NCBI GenBank assembly: GCA_025267735.1
Contig: CM046301.1
Span: 65,491,872 to 65,555,871 of the forward strand
DNA length: 64,000 nt
Reading direction: 5' to 3'
Source: Mactra quadrangularis
Lineage: Eukaryota > Mollusca > Bivalvia > Venerida > Mactridae
Both the position numbers and the translations under genes were made by a program. Of this stretch, positions 19,408 through 31,455 are shown one piece after another. The notes beneath the pieces were generated by a model. The model did not search any database. It saw only the letters and a list, made by a program, of their open reading frames with translations, and was not told the DNA's origin. Position 1 is the stretch's first letter; every line of letters starts with the position of its first letter.

Positions 19408-22400
19408 GTGAGTCAAAAAGTATTTTAATTCATTCCCGCTTAAAAATGACATTTTTAAACAACTTTCACTTCAGAAAAATGGCGGAAACCAACGTAAAGA
19501 AATTGCATAAGACAAAGAAATCTGTTTGCCGCGCATTATAATGCTATAATCGGGATATCTTTGTTATCACCCGTGTTTCAGGTTCACCGGTAATTGCGGT
19601 ATTAAGTATACATACATTATGATGTAATTTATATTAGGGAACAATGGCGAGCAGAATGATCGACCTTCTATATAAAATTGAGACAATACAAAAAAGTCAA
19701 GACATGATTCACATTCAATTAACAATTATAATCAGACTCTCCTAAATGTCACTAATATGCCATTGTGTATGTATTCATGTTTTAGACTGCACATCATAAA
19801 TAGTCCTTAGCTAAGACAACTCAAAAAAATAAGTTCTCCATAGATCAATTTTCCATGTTGTTAATTAGAGTATTAAACACTGCTGCCATGTTAAGATTAA
19901 TATGTACAGCAGCAGATCACTACAGTAAAACTCCATTAAACTTAAGCTAATAATTCATTAAAAAATTTTTTGTGTCAGTTGAATAATTGGTTTCACAATG
20001 ACAATGAGGCAACACTACATTGTATGAACACAGATCAATAAATTTAAATGACAATCACCTTCACCCTTTTCTTTCTTTAAAGTTTAGGTTATGTTTCAAT
20101 CACTGGCTGTACCACACTTAGTCTGTCAGTGGCTCCAAAACTAAATTGTCTTGCTGGGTTGCCCGGTACATGCTCTACCACAAGACCCTCTCTCTTAAAT
20201 GCTTTGCAATGATCACCCTCTTTTCACATAGTTAGATTAAGCAGATTCTCAATCTCCTACACAGCCCATGTAACTCTGAAATGTAAACAAAAGTAAAAAT
20301 ACATATGATGTACAAGATGTAGGGTCCATGTTTAAACTGAGTAAAATTTATCATAGACACTTACAACTACCACTAATAGTGCTAGCTGTTTGGTCAAGCT
20401 TGAATGAATTTCTAGCTTATATATCATACAATGATACTGACTTTAGTAGAGAGAACACATACTTCTTAAAGGATTCACTGTATATTGACAACAGGCAAGT
20501 ACTACTCTAGTCTGGAGTCTAGACAGTCAGCGCATGTACATGACATGTAAACAAACTCAATAGACCCTTAGTGTGGGGCTATTTTGGTGTTTTCATGAAG
20601 CATTAAAACATAAAATTAAAATAATTAACGACTTTTCAGTGCAAGATCATCAATCATGTTGCATAATCAAACGATTACGACGAATCGCGTTAATCGTTGA
20701 GAACAAGCCTAAATCCTAACGCCAGTATTGAGTAACGGATTAACCCGTGGGAGCCCCTTTCCAGTTAAATCTATACTGTACGCATAAAATAAACACAATG
20801 GCAAACTCTAAACATTGCGTTATTATCGAGAATAAACATATATAGATTAATAGGTTACAATATATAAACCATAAAATGACAAATATTCATTACTTTTGTT
20901 CATTTACTTACGCTAGTAATGCTGGATGACATCATGTGTCGCTGATGCGAAGGCATGTTTACATTTCCGTCCGATTCCGCCGATCTCCGTAGCCGTTCGA
21001 CAATTTTCGTTTTCTAAAACGCTTACGAATACAATTGTACGAAACGGAATATTTTTCATTTCGAAATCACAGTAATTATGTCATTTTAGATAATTATTTT
21101 ACGATTTAGCTCTGCATAAGTGATTCTTAACACGATGCACATTAATTATTATAAAAACCTTTACGCTCGAGCAATAAAAAGATATAGACCTAAACACTTT
21201 AACTTTAATGGTGAAATTTGTTTAAATTGAAATATTAATACATGTAGTTCCTTATAAAGATATTTAAATTAAAGTAGGTATGCTTATTCATTGATACTAT
21301 GTCTACTTAACTCTGAAGGGATGTTACTGTGGATGTATGTTTTAGGAGTTATGCCCCTTTTATATTTTACAAATATTAATTGGTAATTATTGTTTGACTG
21401 ATTTATTCAAAAATTAAGTCGTCTTGAAATAATTTTTGTTTAAAGATAAGCCTTGTCATGAACATAACACCCGAAAAGTCGAGCGCGCTGTTCTTGGACT
21501 GCTCTTGTCTGAAAGGCAGTCACCCATGGAATACATTGGCCAAGTTGCATATCTGTATGTAAATTAGTAATGGAATTAGAGCATCTTGAAATAGCCCTAG
21601 CGTGTAATGGTGAAAAATGGCTACTTTTCACACCTGCCCCAACCAGTTAAGGGTAATGATGATAAATTGCATTAGGGGAATTCTACTTTAAGAATATTGT
21701 TTTCTGATATATTTTTTTGTTTTTGTTTTAGTGGTACTCTTGGAAACTTGTACATCTTGTTTGCGCCAGAAAGGGTGATACATCTGTATTACAGTATTTG
21801 TTGCGCACATATGGCTCTAGCATAGATGATGTTAGTTTCGAAAAGTTTTCTACATTAGTTCAAATTGCATGTGCTGCTAATGATTCTGAGACTTTAAGAT
21901 TGCTTATAGAATGTGGTGCTGATGTCAACAAGTCTCCAGATGATAGTGCTTGCCCATTGTTAATTGCTATACAAAATCGCCATAGTAAAACAGTTGATAT
22001 GCTTCTTGAATGTAAAAACATAGACACAAATGCAATTACACCAGATGGGCAAGTCTTACTTGCATATTGTATGCTGGATTACTTAGAATATGTAGAGAAG
22101 TTACTGAAAGCTGGTGCCAATCCAAATGGGAACCAGAAGCAGCATACTTATCCATTACATCAAGCTATACAGTTGGGAATACCACATTTAGTCAAGTGTT
22201 TGATTGACTGTGGTGCAGATATAAATTCTAAATGTACAAGAGGTCACCCGACAATTTACATTGCCGGATGCACAGGTGACTAACTTTAGAAATATCACTT
22301 TAAGACTATTGTTGGTAGGACTAATGATCCAGTGGTTGGAAGCCCGCTTAGGGATCTAGAGGTCACAGGTTCTAATCCCACTTGGGACTATGCTAATGTC

Positions 22401-25400
22401 CTTGAGCAAAACATTTACCTGCAGTTGTTCCACTACACCTAGGTGTAAATGGGTACTGTGAGGGATCACCTGCCTGAAGTTGATTTCAATGATCAGGGGT
22501 TATTGCTCAAAATTGTATTGTCAGCTGAACATGTGTATGAAAGCATACTTTATCCAGGACTAACCGTGATTCGCGGTGTTAAGCGTTAAAAACAATAAAA
22601 TGTCACTTAAAACATTTAATGTCGTTGTTAACCTGCTTTATTGACACTATCATTATACCCCCGCAAACGAAGTTTTCGGGGGTATACTGGAATCACCCTG
22701 GTGGTTGGTTGGTTGGTTGGTTGGTTGGTTGGTTGGTTGGATATGTGGTCTGTCCCAAAAAACTAATACATCTGTAGTATGTTTATTTCTTAATGTATTT
22801 GAATAGATGCTGTTATATACCATGATTTAATGGTGTATACAAAACTCATGTAACTATGGAAACTTATCTCACTTGTTTAAAATATTTAATTGCGCTATGT
22901 ATTTTAAATCTAATTTGATAACTGTATAGTATGCTTTTTTCTCAATAATTTTTTTTTCTTATCTTATTTTATAGAATTTGCACAGGCATTTACAGTTGAT
23001 GTTTATATGCATGTTATATCAATTCCAATTCAAAATGGCCGACTTGTGGCCATCTTGATTTTTTTAAATTTAATTTAATAACTGCATGCTTATTTCTCAA
23101 CAGATTTTTTATTTTTTTATTTTATAGAATTTTGCACAGGCGTTCACAGTTGATGTGTACATACACTTTATATCAATTCCAAATTCAAAATGGCCGATTT
23201 GCGGCCATCTTGAATTCTTTTTGATTAAGTTTAATTACTGTATTTTTATACCCCCGCTTCGAAGAAGAGGGGGGTATACTGTTTTACCCTTGTCCGTGCG
23301 TGTGTGCGTCCGTCCGTCCGTCCGTCCGTCCGTCCGTTACAAAATTTCCGTCACAGTTTTCTCAGCAACTATACCATGCAGCAGCCTGAAACTTTGCATA
23401 TTGCTTCATACTATAGTCCCATGTGGTGTAAAGCGATTTCATGCTCCTTACTCATTTACTTCCTGTTTGTCGCATATTTTTAGATTTTGGCGGGGGTATC
23501 ACTAGTGAGCATTAGCTCACAGATTTACTTGTTATTTCTCAACAGATTTTTTTCTTCACTAATTTAGATAGAATTTTGCACAGGCGTTCACAGTTGATGT
23601 GTACATACACTTTAACTCAATTCCAATTCAAAATGGCGGACTGGCTGTCATCCTTTTTTCAAATTTAATACAGTCTTATATTGACTTATTACCATCCATA
23701 TTTTGAAAAGAAATTGCATACAAGGTCTCACTAATACAGTTGATCAGGATGACTATTCTTCATCAATTTTTATTCAATATGGCTGACTGGCAGCCATCTT
23801 GAATTTTTATTTAAATTACTGTATAGTACATGTATGTGGTTTTTTTTACTCAATTTTAGCCAAATTTCGCTTCAAAGTCTTTATTGATGTAGTTGACTTA
23901 TACATGGATTTACTCTGGATACAAATTCATTATGGCAGACTGGCAGCCATTTTGACTTTGTTTGAATAACTGTATAGTAAGCTTATTTCATTACCAATTT
24001 CTTCTTGCTGAAGTCTGATTGATTTATAGTTTGATTAATTGGATTTTTCGGCTTTTTAATGCAAAAAGGTCATATTACACCAAAACAATTGATGATACTA
24101 TTACTGCAATAAATAATGAAGATTTAACGTCCTATATTTTATGATAAACATTTATTTCCTTCAAGTATTGTTTGGTTTTGTTTTGGTTTTACGGCGCACC
24201 AACACAAAAAGGTCATATCGCGTCGAAAGCAATCAATGATACTATTTATTAAAACAATATTAATGATGTAAAGCTCTATATCTTATTATATACATTTATT
24301 TCCTTCAAAAAGTTAAGTATCGCATATGATGGTACAGACTCAAAAAGTTCTTTAAATGAGTTAACTTGAAAATGTTTGTCACGGATGTCTTTAAGATCCT
24401 GATAGTCAAGGAGAACGTGTTTGACATAGAAATGCTCATCACAGGGTATATATTTAGGTGCTTCCTCTCTTTTGAGAAGGTATGAATGTGTTAATCTGGT
24501 ATGACCAATTCTACATCGAGAAATCACTATTTGATCTCGGCGATTAGAAAATATGATGGTACTGACTCAAAAAGTTCTGTGAGTTAACTTTAAAATGTTT
24601 GTCACGGATGTATTTAAGATCTTGGCAGTCAAGGAGAATGTATGTGACATTGAAATGCTCGTCACATGGTGTACATTTAGGTGCTTTCTTTCTTTTGAGG
24701 AGGTATGAATGTGTTAATATAGTATGACCAATTCTACATCTCGTAGTAACTATTTATCTCATTGATTAGCAAAAATTATTGACAAAGAGGAATCAAGGGT
24801 TTATGGCTTTATGTCATGTAACTTATTAGATATAGCATTATTCCACATTGTTTGCCATTTTGACTTGCTGAAGTTTATTATGTACTGCTATTTTTATCAA
24901 ATTCTTATTGTTGAACTTTTTTTTGATGTATTGATATTTTATCAAATTCATAATGGCTGATTGGCAGCCATTCTGAGTTTTTCTTTTCAAAAAGCAAATG
25001 ATTTGATAATTTTTGTACAGACTTTGAGAAAGTTAGCAATTGTTTAAGTTAATGTGCTTGGCATTTTCTTAAGTGGAATTCAACATGGCTGACTGGCAGC
25101 CATGTTGAATTTTCTAATATCTTGTACAGCAAACATCTTTTTTCTCACCTCATTTTGATAAAATTGTGCTGACAAATTCTTGTTGATGAAATTTTTATAT
25201 GTATTTATTTTTTTATGTATTTCAATGGACCAACTAATAGCCACCTTGAACTTTTCTGTAATGTTGTGAAGGAAACATCTTATTTCGTTATAGCGACATG
25301 AGATTTTAGATATTATTTTAACTTTACTACTGTGAAAATAATGATCAGTAATTTAAGCTTTCTTATGGGGTATTTGTGAAATTCTTGATACAAGATATTG

Positions 25401-27626
25401 TTAATACTAATTGTTTGATTTATATTGTGTACATTGCTGACTACCATTTTTACAATTGCCTTATTTTTTACTTATTTATAAAAAAATTACGAACACATTC
25501 TACATTTTGCTCTTCTGGTTACAACATACTCATGATGAGTTTAAATGTGATCACTCTTTGTCTGTTGTTCCACTTTACATTCATAATGACCAAATGGTGT
25601 TCATTTTCATGTAAAAAATCATTTGACATATGACAACTCTGTTCATTTTGCTTTTTCATAAATCTATAGTGAATTACACTGTAATTTGCTGTTTATTTCC
25701 AATTTGATATTTGCATCCTATTCTTTTTATGGTTTTTATGCTTCTTACAACTTTTACCCTTTTGGACTTCCACAATGTTGACTGCTTTTATCTTGAAATG
25801 TTGCTGTTGCGGGGGTATTTTCGCCACTGGTGGCAGTTCTAGTTTTATTTTGCACCAATATCAATCAATAATCCTGTCCGAAGTGCAAAAAAACGGTTGA
25901 AACACATAAAAACAAACTACAACTGTATAACGGCAGCCATCTTGAAAAAGGTACTTTAGATTCGCGAGCTGTGACGTCATTGAAATAAGGCTAATGAAAA
26001 TTATTTTTTTGTGTCTCGTATCCCAGATTTTACGAAAAACATTGCAGACAAACGTTCTGGTTAAGTATTTTTTATGTTTTCGGTAAATAAATTGTTAATA
26101 TCAAAGTCAACATATTTTGGAATAAGAAAAAGTGTGTAATTGTGTAATCTCAAACGAATTTTGCAAAAAAAACCTATTTAAAACGCATTCTGTTTAAGTT
26201 AATAGATCGATACGGTAGCGTAAACCAAGTAGTAAACGTGACGTCAGGTTATAGCCTCGATTTCGAAATCTCGCGAGAGTATGAACATAAACAAAAATGG
26301 CCGCGAATCAAGGTTGGTCGCGAACTTAGGTACGTCGACGATAAACCTTCTTTTACTTTAATGAAAAAATTATATGTATTGTACAGTGTTTAAAACTATA
26401 GTTTCTTGTTATTGAAAATCCACTTTTCTCTTCATCAGGTACTGCAGCAACCAATTATTTGATGTAAAAAATAGTTTATGAAAATGTGTTGCACCTTAAC
26501 TTTCTTAAAACTTTTAAATAAAATTTACCATATGTTAGTTTTTTAATTTTTTTTATTTTTTAGTAAGAAAGATGTTTTTGACAGTTTGCAAATTAACTGG
26601 TATCTTTTATGCTGTACTTAATTATTAACATGTTTTATCTAAATTAATTATTTTTTCATTCTAGGTAATGTGTCCGTAGTTGAGATATTATTGAATGCTG
26701 GCGCTGATCCCAATGCTATATCACCAAATGATGATAACCCACTGATTTTGATAGCTTGTTTAGAGGGTAAAGTGGACATGGTAAAACTTCTACTGAAATA
26801 CGGTGCTAAAGCAAGTCTAACGAATAATCTTGGCTATACGGCATTACATATAGCGGCACGGAACGGTCATTTAGAATGCGTAAAGGAACTTCTTAGAGCT
26901 GAAGATGCGTTGAATGATTTGCAAACTACAGACTTTAATACTCCACTTGCTTTGGCCGCACATGGTGGACACCTTGAAGTGATAAAAGAATTTTTACCAT
27001 TAGGTTGTAATGTTAACAACTTGGACAAAGATCGTGACACGCCTTTACATTATGCTGCCTATAATGGAATGACTGAGGCTGTTGAACTGTTACTATCAAA
27101 TGGGGCTGATCCTGATATCCACAATGCATGTGATGCTACTCCATTATGGAATGCCGTGTTCAGGGGTAAAAAAGAAACTGTGAAATTGTTAATGAAAGCT
27201 AATGCAGTTATGGAGTGTAAGTCCGTTGGTATTGATCAACATGCTCGTTCTAATGGTGTAGTCCATGTGTATGATGAACCTAAGTCGCCATTATGGGTTG
27301 CGCTTAAAAAGAATTTCACCGATATAGTATTACTGTTGGTCTCGACAGGGTATGATTTGTATAAAGAGGATTGGTTGCTTCGTGATGAGTTTCCAGAAGG
27401 GTTTAACAATCAACATTTAAGAACTATGTTACTAGAATATGCACACACGCCAGCAAAACTTGTATCTCTGTGTAGGAACTATTTTCGTCGTTGTTTTAAG
27501 CAGAGTTTATCAACACGGGTTGATCAGATGGATCTACCTGTATCATTAAAGAGTTACCTTACACTTGCTGATCTACAATACATGGAGGATAAAACTGATA
27601 AAGTTCGAACTTTGATGTGGATATGA
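19405..27626 (+). CDS. Ankyrin-repeat and SOCS-box protein (ASB-like), gene span
   Basis: Three exons: 19405-19407 (ATG only), 21732-22275 and 26665-27626, giving a 502-residue product. About nine to ten ankyrin repeats (for example GYTALHIAARNGHLECVKEL and DTPLHYAAYNGMTEAVELLL) fill residues about 10-435. The C terminus has a SOCS box: LVSLCRNYFRRC as elongin-binding BC box and LPVSLKSYL as the Cul5-box segment. Proteins of this type bring substrates to a Cullin-5 E3 ubiquitin ligase through elongin B/C. The substrate cannot be deduced. Intron 1 holds decayed repeats; intron 2 holds a SINE and a large tandem-repeat element. Confidence 0.82.
19640..20905. other. Non-coding, no clear feature
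   Basis: ASB-like intron 1, AT-rich. Nothing beyond short chance ORFs was recognised. Confidence 0.45.
20912..20956 (-). CDS. Candidate minus-strand first exon
   Basis: ATG at 20956-20954 (minus) opens MPSHQRHMMSSSITS and is followed by a perfect donor GTAAGT at 20911-20906. The DNA just upstream on that strand (about 20940-21010) is CpG-richer than its surroundings and may be a promoter. It could be the first exon of the P2X7-domain gene 7 kb downstream or of an unrelated gene; no linking exon was found. Confidence 0.3.
21296..21508 (+). repeat. Decayed Helentron-type element end
   Basis: Contains GGAGTTATGCCCCTTTT and ends AAAAGTCGAGCGCGCTGTTC followed by GACTGCTCTTGT, the same 3' end as the element at 45919-46513. 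Confidence 0.5.
21509..21655 (+). repeat. Truncated copy of the piggyBac-type MITE
   Basis: Shares AAGTTGCATATCTGTATG, TTAGAGCATCTTGAAATAGC and ATGGCTACTTTTCACAC with the right end of the complete copy at 37446-38067, and ends CCAGTTAAGGGTAA. Confidence 0.75.
21732..22275 (+). CDS. ASB-like gene exon 2: ankyrin repeats 1-5
   Basis: Acceptor TTTTGTTTTAG at 21721-21731; donor G|GTGACT at 22276. 544 bases, phase 0 to phase 1. Encodes ankyrin repeats with the usual LL...GAD(V/I)N ends, for example LRLLIECGADVN and LVKCLIDCGADIN. The last repeat is split across the intron: AGCTG continues as NVSVVEILLNAGADPN in exon 3. Confidence 0.88.
22322..22590 (+). mobile_element. tRNA-derived SINE, family 1, copy 1
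   Basis: The head AATGATCCAGTGGTTGGAAG with a box-B-like GGTTCTAATCCC is tRNA-related; the body has CCTTGAGCAAAAC and AGGTGTAAATGGGTAC, a core found widely in metazoan SINEs. The second copy is at 31158. Confidence 0.75.
23248..23542 (+). mobile_element. Helentron-type short element, family A, copy 2
   Basis: Very close to copies at 15309 and 48953: ATACCCCCGCTTCG start, GTCC microsatellite, GGCGGGGGTATCACTAG, then hairpin TGAGCATTAGCTCA and TTACTTGTT. Confidence 0.8.
24276..24775 (-). pseudogene. Non-LTR retrotransposon C-terminal fragment, duplicated
   Basis: The minus strand at 24276-24527 encodes ISRCRIGHTRLTHSYLLKRE and VKHVLLDYQDL with SFKELFESVP, the typical tail after RNase H of Jockey/I-type elements. 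A second, more decayed copy of the same DNA lies at about 24541-24770, so the fragment was tandemly duplicated. No reverse transcriptase part remains. Confidence 0.75.
26239..26296 (+). promoter_or_regulatory. Possible internal promoter with TCTCGCGAGA motif
   Basis: The palindrome TCTCGCGAGA (26269-26278), a known core motif of TATA-less animal promoters, is preceded by a CRE TGACGTCA at 26239-26246; another CRE lies at 25972-25979. CpG density is locally raised against AT-rich surroundings. It sits 19 bases before an ATG and about 390 bases before ASB exon 3. Confidence 0.45.
26297..26312 (+). CDS. Candidate alternative first exon of the ASB-like gene
   Basis: ATG GCC GCG AAT CAA G (MAANQ plus one base), then GTTGGT, a weak donor. 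It ends in phase 1, which matches exon 3 and would give a short isoform of about 325 residues keeping the SOCS box but only half of the ankyrin repeats. Without splicing the frame stops after ten codons. Confidence 0.3.
26665..27626 (+). CDS. ASB-like gene exon 3: ankyrin repeats and SOCS box
   Basis: Acceptor CATTCTAG ends at 26664; the first two bases complete a Gly codon from exon 2. 319 residues to a TGA at 27624-27626. Contains ankyrin repeats through about PLWVALKKNFTDIVLLLVS and the C-terminal SOCS box around 27450-27580. Possible alternative first exon at 26297. Confidence 0.92.
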
Positions 27627-27770
27627 ATGATGAAGAGGAGGAAGACTGTTGATTCTTTTAGAGCATGTAGAATAACATTCTCGTGCCCAGAGTCTAGTAG
27701 GATTCTCGATACTAGCCTCTGGCGTCACATGGCTAATTTCCGGAATAAAATGTCATATTTTTTTATAATA
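27627..27770 (+). other. ASB-like 3' UTR with poly(A) signal
   Basis: AATAAA at 27744-27749, about 120 bases after the stop codon, is the nearest plausible polyadenylation signal. Confidence 0.5.
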
Positions 27771-30700
27771 TTTTATAATTGCGTTGTTTCGCAGAATGTC
27801 TGAGATGCATATTTTCATTGGTATGTAAAAAATATTGAAGCCTATGTGTGCACTCGAAATTAACTGTGTGGCCCGAGAGGATAGATTAAGAATCTTGATA
27901 ACTTCGGGGGTGCGAGAATGGTGGAATATCATAAGATTCAGTCTCAAAAACTTATTAGTGTAAATGATATGGTAGAACTGTAAAGTTTTGAAATTATGTC
28001 TATCAAAACACATGATCTTGATAGCAGAATGGTCTGTATATAAAGACTTCTTTCTCTCAAGTTAAGCATTTTTTTATGGGACTTTATAAAATTGTCAGGA
28101 ATTGCATGAGTTTGTAATTACCTAGGTGGTCTTTACTGTGGAACTTTACTGTATATTACATTAAAATTCTTGAACAAGTATTGTAAGTTAAACTTTTACA
28201 GCTTGAAAATTGAAAAGGTTATTACACCAAAGGGAGTCAAATCTGGGTACCTAGTATGAAAATCTATGTTTGCCTGATACAGTCAATTGTGTGTTATGAT
28301 TAGGTTTTTATCCTGTAAAATTTATATTGTCACTACTATGAAACTAAAAAATTTCATATGAAAGAAATTGAATTCCTTATCATTATTTTATCAATGTGTA
28401 TCTGCATTGTAACATTCTATTTAATTACTGCCTCCCTACATGTTTTTTATGTTAAACTAACTGTGATGTTATTGACACATTCTTCATTAACAAACTGTGA
28501 TATGAGGACACGTGATAGAAGTAAAGTGCTAAATTTTATTGAAAAATAATTTATTCACAGTATTTGTATTATATGTATATATTTTATGTACCCATTGAAT
28601 GCAACTTTTTTTTACATAATAGAGTATCAAACTCCTCACAGCAGTTATGTCATGCATTGCTATTTTATTTCATATAATAAAGGGAAATAAGCCCCCGGCT
28701 AGCTCAGTTGGTGGCAGGCAAGTCTGCTGAGGGGTCGCTGGTTTGATTCCTGGGTGGGCATACATTCATGGAGCTTGTACATGAAATTATTTCTACAGCC
28801 ATTCTTCCTCCTACCAATGATTCTTAGTAAAATGACCAAAGTATGTGCTTAGTAGTTGGTTAACAGCTAAGTCCAGAGATTTAGCCTTTCCAGGAACAGT
28901 GACTGACATACAATGTGTTTGTTATAACCAACATAAAAGGGAAATAACTGCTGTATGGAGTTAGATAGGGAATCAGTTTAGAAAAGTAGTATAAATTGGC
29001 AACAAATGGCAGTCTGAATCGGGTATTTGAAGCCATGGCTACCCTCTATTTTAATTAACCATAATCAGTTTTACACAAGAAACATGAAACTAAAATTAAA
29101 TTGTTGGGGTTATTTTACATTATTGATAAAAGTTTTTCAGAACGTCCTGAAATTCAGTATTTTACAAAACCTGAACTGCCTGAATGTTCTCTTTTCTATG
29201 TAAAAGTTTCTGAAAATATAAAAATAAGGCATTTTAGGAATTGAAAATTGAGTACTTTGTACTCACCTATGATGCTATTATTGCCAAAACTTGTCAAGTT
29301 ATTTAAGTATTTATTTATTGTGTGTCTTTTGTTCTCATTGTTTCAAACTGCGGTTGTTTAAAATTTTATTCATGCAAAAAGTATTAATTTTGTTTCAATA
29401 CTCATCAGAGCCTGGGTCCAAGGCTCTAAAAGTGATGCTGAAACTTAGTATTAATGGAACCTTTAGAGAATTGTAACAAATTAAAACACTGTCACTGTAC
29501 ATTGTCTATTAGGTGCACCATGGCTCCTATCTTAATAACTTTTTAGACACTTAAAGGTTAAAATCCTATTGAAAATTGAATGTCCCCGAATGAAATTAAA
29601 TCAAGGACCTTACAATCGAGTTTCAATGTATCAAATCATTGCAGCCCTAGTTTTTAGCAATATAGCGTTAGGAGTTCATTCTTATCTGAATTTTTAATAT
29701 AGGACCCAGACTTGATTGACATTCATACATTGCTATAATTTTGTTTGCTTGAAATTTGTTGAATTGTTTATTGAAATGTTTTAAATTGAAATCATATATA
29801 TTAAAAACATTATACCTTTAACTTTCTTGAGTCACATTATTTTATGATAAGATACTTGCTGTGTAAGGATCCTCATTTTTGTTCCCAGAGTTTATCAAGA
29901 TTCTTGATCTAGATCAAAAATCCTGTTTCTAGAGGTTATCAAGATTCTAGATGCAGATCAAAAATCCTGATAGCCTCAGGGTAAGATAATGGTGAATCCT
30001 GTACTTCAAATTTTGAAATCTTGTCTGAATAGAAACTCTAAAGCCCTTACACTTATAATCACCAAATTGTATTGATTGATAACATGGGCGATGGAATGAT
30101 CCTACACAATTTAAGATCCTAATGTCAAGGTCATCTGACCTTCAAATAAGACGCCTTGTCTTGGTGACAACTTGTACTCCAAATTTTGGACACATTGTTG
30201 TTGTTTTGGTTTTTTTTTGGGGGGGGGGGACATGCGAGTCTGCAATAATGTGACACAGTTTCAAAGTATTTATTTTTATGAAAACAAAATTAGTTGTTAT
30301 GCACTTGCATTTTTGGAAAGCTTCTGATAAAGCGCGATTTACAAACGAAACAAAAATAGACTAAATACTGAGTTTTTGCATAAAGGTCAAGCTCAGGTTA
30401 ATATTTTCAGACTATAGGAGGGATTCACAACTCTCAAATATTCTAAAAATAGATTCACAGGTAAAACTGCCCCTAGTTACTGCTGCTAGGTAGTACAAGC
30501 TTTGTACGACCTGCTGTTTATTTACTGTAGAATTCTAAGCAAAGACAATTGGTGTTGTAATTTTAATCAGTTAAAACAACCTCAGTTTTGAATTAATGAT
30601 TATATGACTGAATTTATATTATTTCTAGAAGTTCAAGCAATAACAATTTGATGCTGCATGTCAAAATAATTCCTCTGACTTTAAATAAGAATAGTACAAG

Positions 30701-31157
30701 GAAATTCCATTTTGTAGTTCAAGGCATAACAATAAATTGTTAGAAATTCAAAATGATAATTAATTTAACCTGCAATACGCACACTTAGATTTTCAAAAAG
30801 CTAATTATAAAACTCATGTATCCTTTAACACTGGTATTAAAATGAAATTAAGACACTTGTTTACAAATATACATACTATATAGGATCAATGTAAGCTCCT
30901 TTGATGAAATAAGTTTAACAAGGATAAAATCATTAACATAAATTTTGTCAATGAGTATCACAATATATAAAATAATTGCAATAAAAATTCATCCATGGCT
31001 ATATCGGATTTAAGTACTTACAGGTCAGTAAATTTGGAAAAACTGTTTTGAAAAGTGTTGTTTTTTTTGGTCTTTTGAAAATTTTGTACAATAAAATAAT
31101 ATGAACTATCCTTGGTAAAAGCCACACTATTAGAGTCAAATATGATACATTAAGTAG
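27771..31157. other. Intergenic, largely featureless apart from one SINE
   Basis: AT-rich. A 45-50-base local duplication (TTATCAAGATTCT...GATCAAAAATCCTG) occurs at about 29890-29970 and a run of G at 30220-30229. No gene is supportable. Confidence 0.5.
28691..28922 (+). mobile_element. tRNA-derived SINE, family 2, copy 1
   Basis: Head GGCTAGCTCAGTTGGTGG is a perfect box A; box B is GGTTTGATTCC. Body: GAAATTATTTCTAC, CATTCTTCCTCCTACCA, GTTGGTTAACAGCTAA, GAGATTTAGCCTTTC. Further copies are at 57741 and 62392. Confidence 0.85.
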
Positions 31158-31455
31158 CACCAGGAGCAGTGGTCCAGTGGTAGGACGCGCGCTTAGGGAT
31201 GGAGAGGTCCTGGGTTCAAATCCCACCAGGGGCACTGCTAATTTCCTTGAGCAAGAAACTTACCTGCAATTTGCTTCACTCCACCCAGGTGTAAATGGGT
31301 ACCTGCAAGGGTGGTGTAATTCCGTTGCGCCAATTTGTCAGCTGCACTAATAAGCGGAGTAAAAAGACTCTCCATGGAGATTGATAAATTAGATATACCA
31401 GTAGCCTGATGACCAGGGGTAATAGCCTTAAAGTCGGTGAACGTGTGTAAGTTGA
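31158..31455 (+). mobile_element. tRNA-derived SINE, family 1, copy 2
   Basis: Head GTGGTCCAGTGGTAGGACGC (box A) and GGTTCAAATCCCACC (box B, perfect) are strongly tRNA-like; body has CCTTGAGCAAGAAAC and AGGTGTAAATGGGTACCTG. The best-preserved copy in the window; not a working tRNA gene because a SINE body follows directly. Confidence 0.85.

Larger units (their letters stand above)
22654..25846 (+). repeat. 3.2-kb Helentron-type element with about ten core repeats
   Basis: Starts TATACCCCCGCAAACGAAG, then a (TTGG)n tract at 22696-22740, and ends GCGGGGGTAT (25809-25818) followed by the hairpin GCCACTGGTGGC and TTCTAGTTT. Between are diverged 130-190-bp units, each with a phrase like AAAATGGC(C/T)GACTGGCAGCCAT (about 23033, 23187, 23630, 23780, 23930, 24953, 25085). 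A family-A element (23248) and a non-LTR fragment (24276-24770) are inserted in it. Lies in ASB intron 2. Confidence 0.7.

Noticed and set aside
22696..22740. CRISPR-like array
   Set aside because: (TTGG)n microsatellite in an animal genome; no spacers.
31158..31235. Functional tRNA gene
   Set aside because: Boxes A and B are good, but a SINE body follows directly and a diverged copy exists at 22322.
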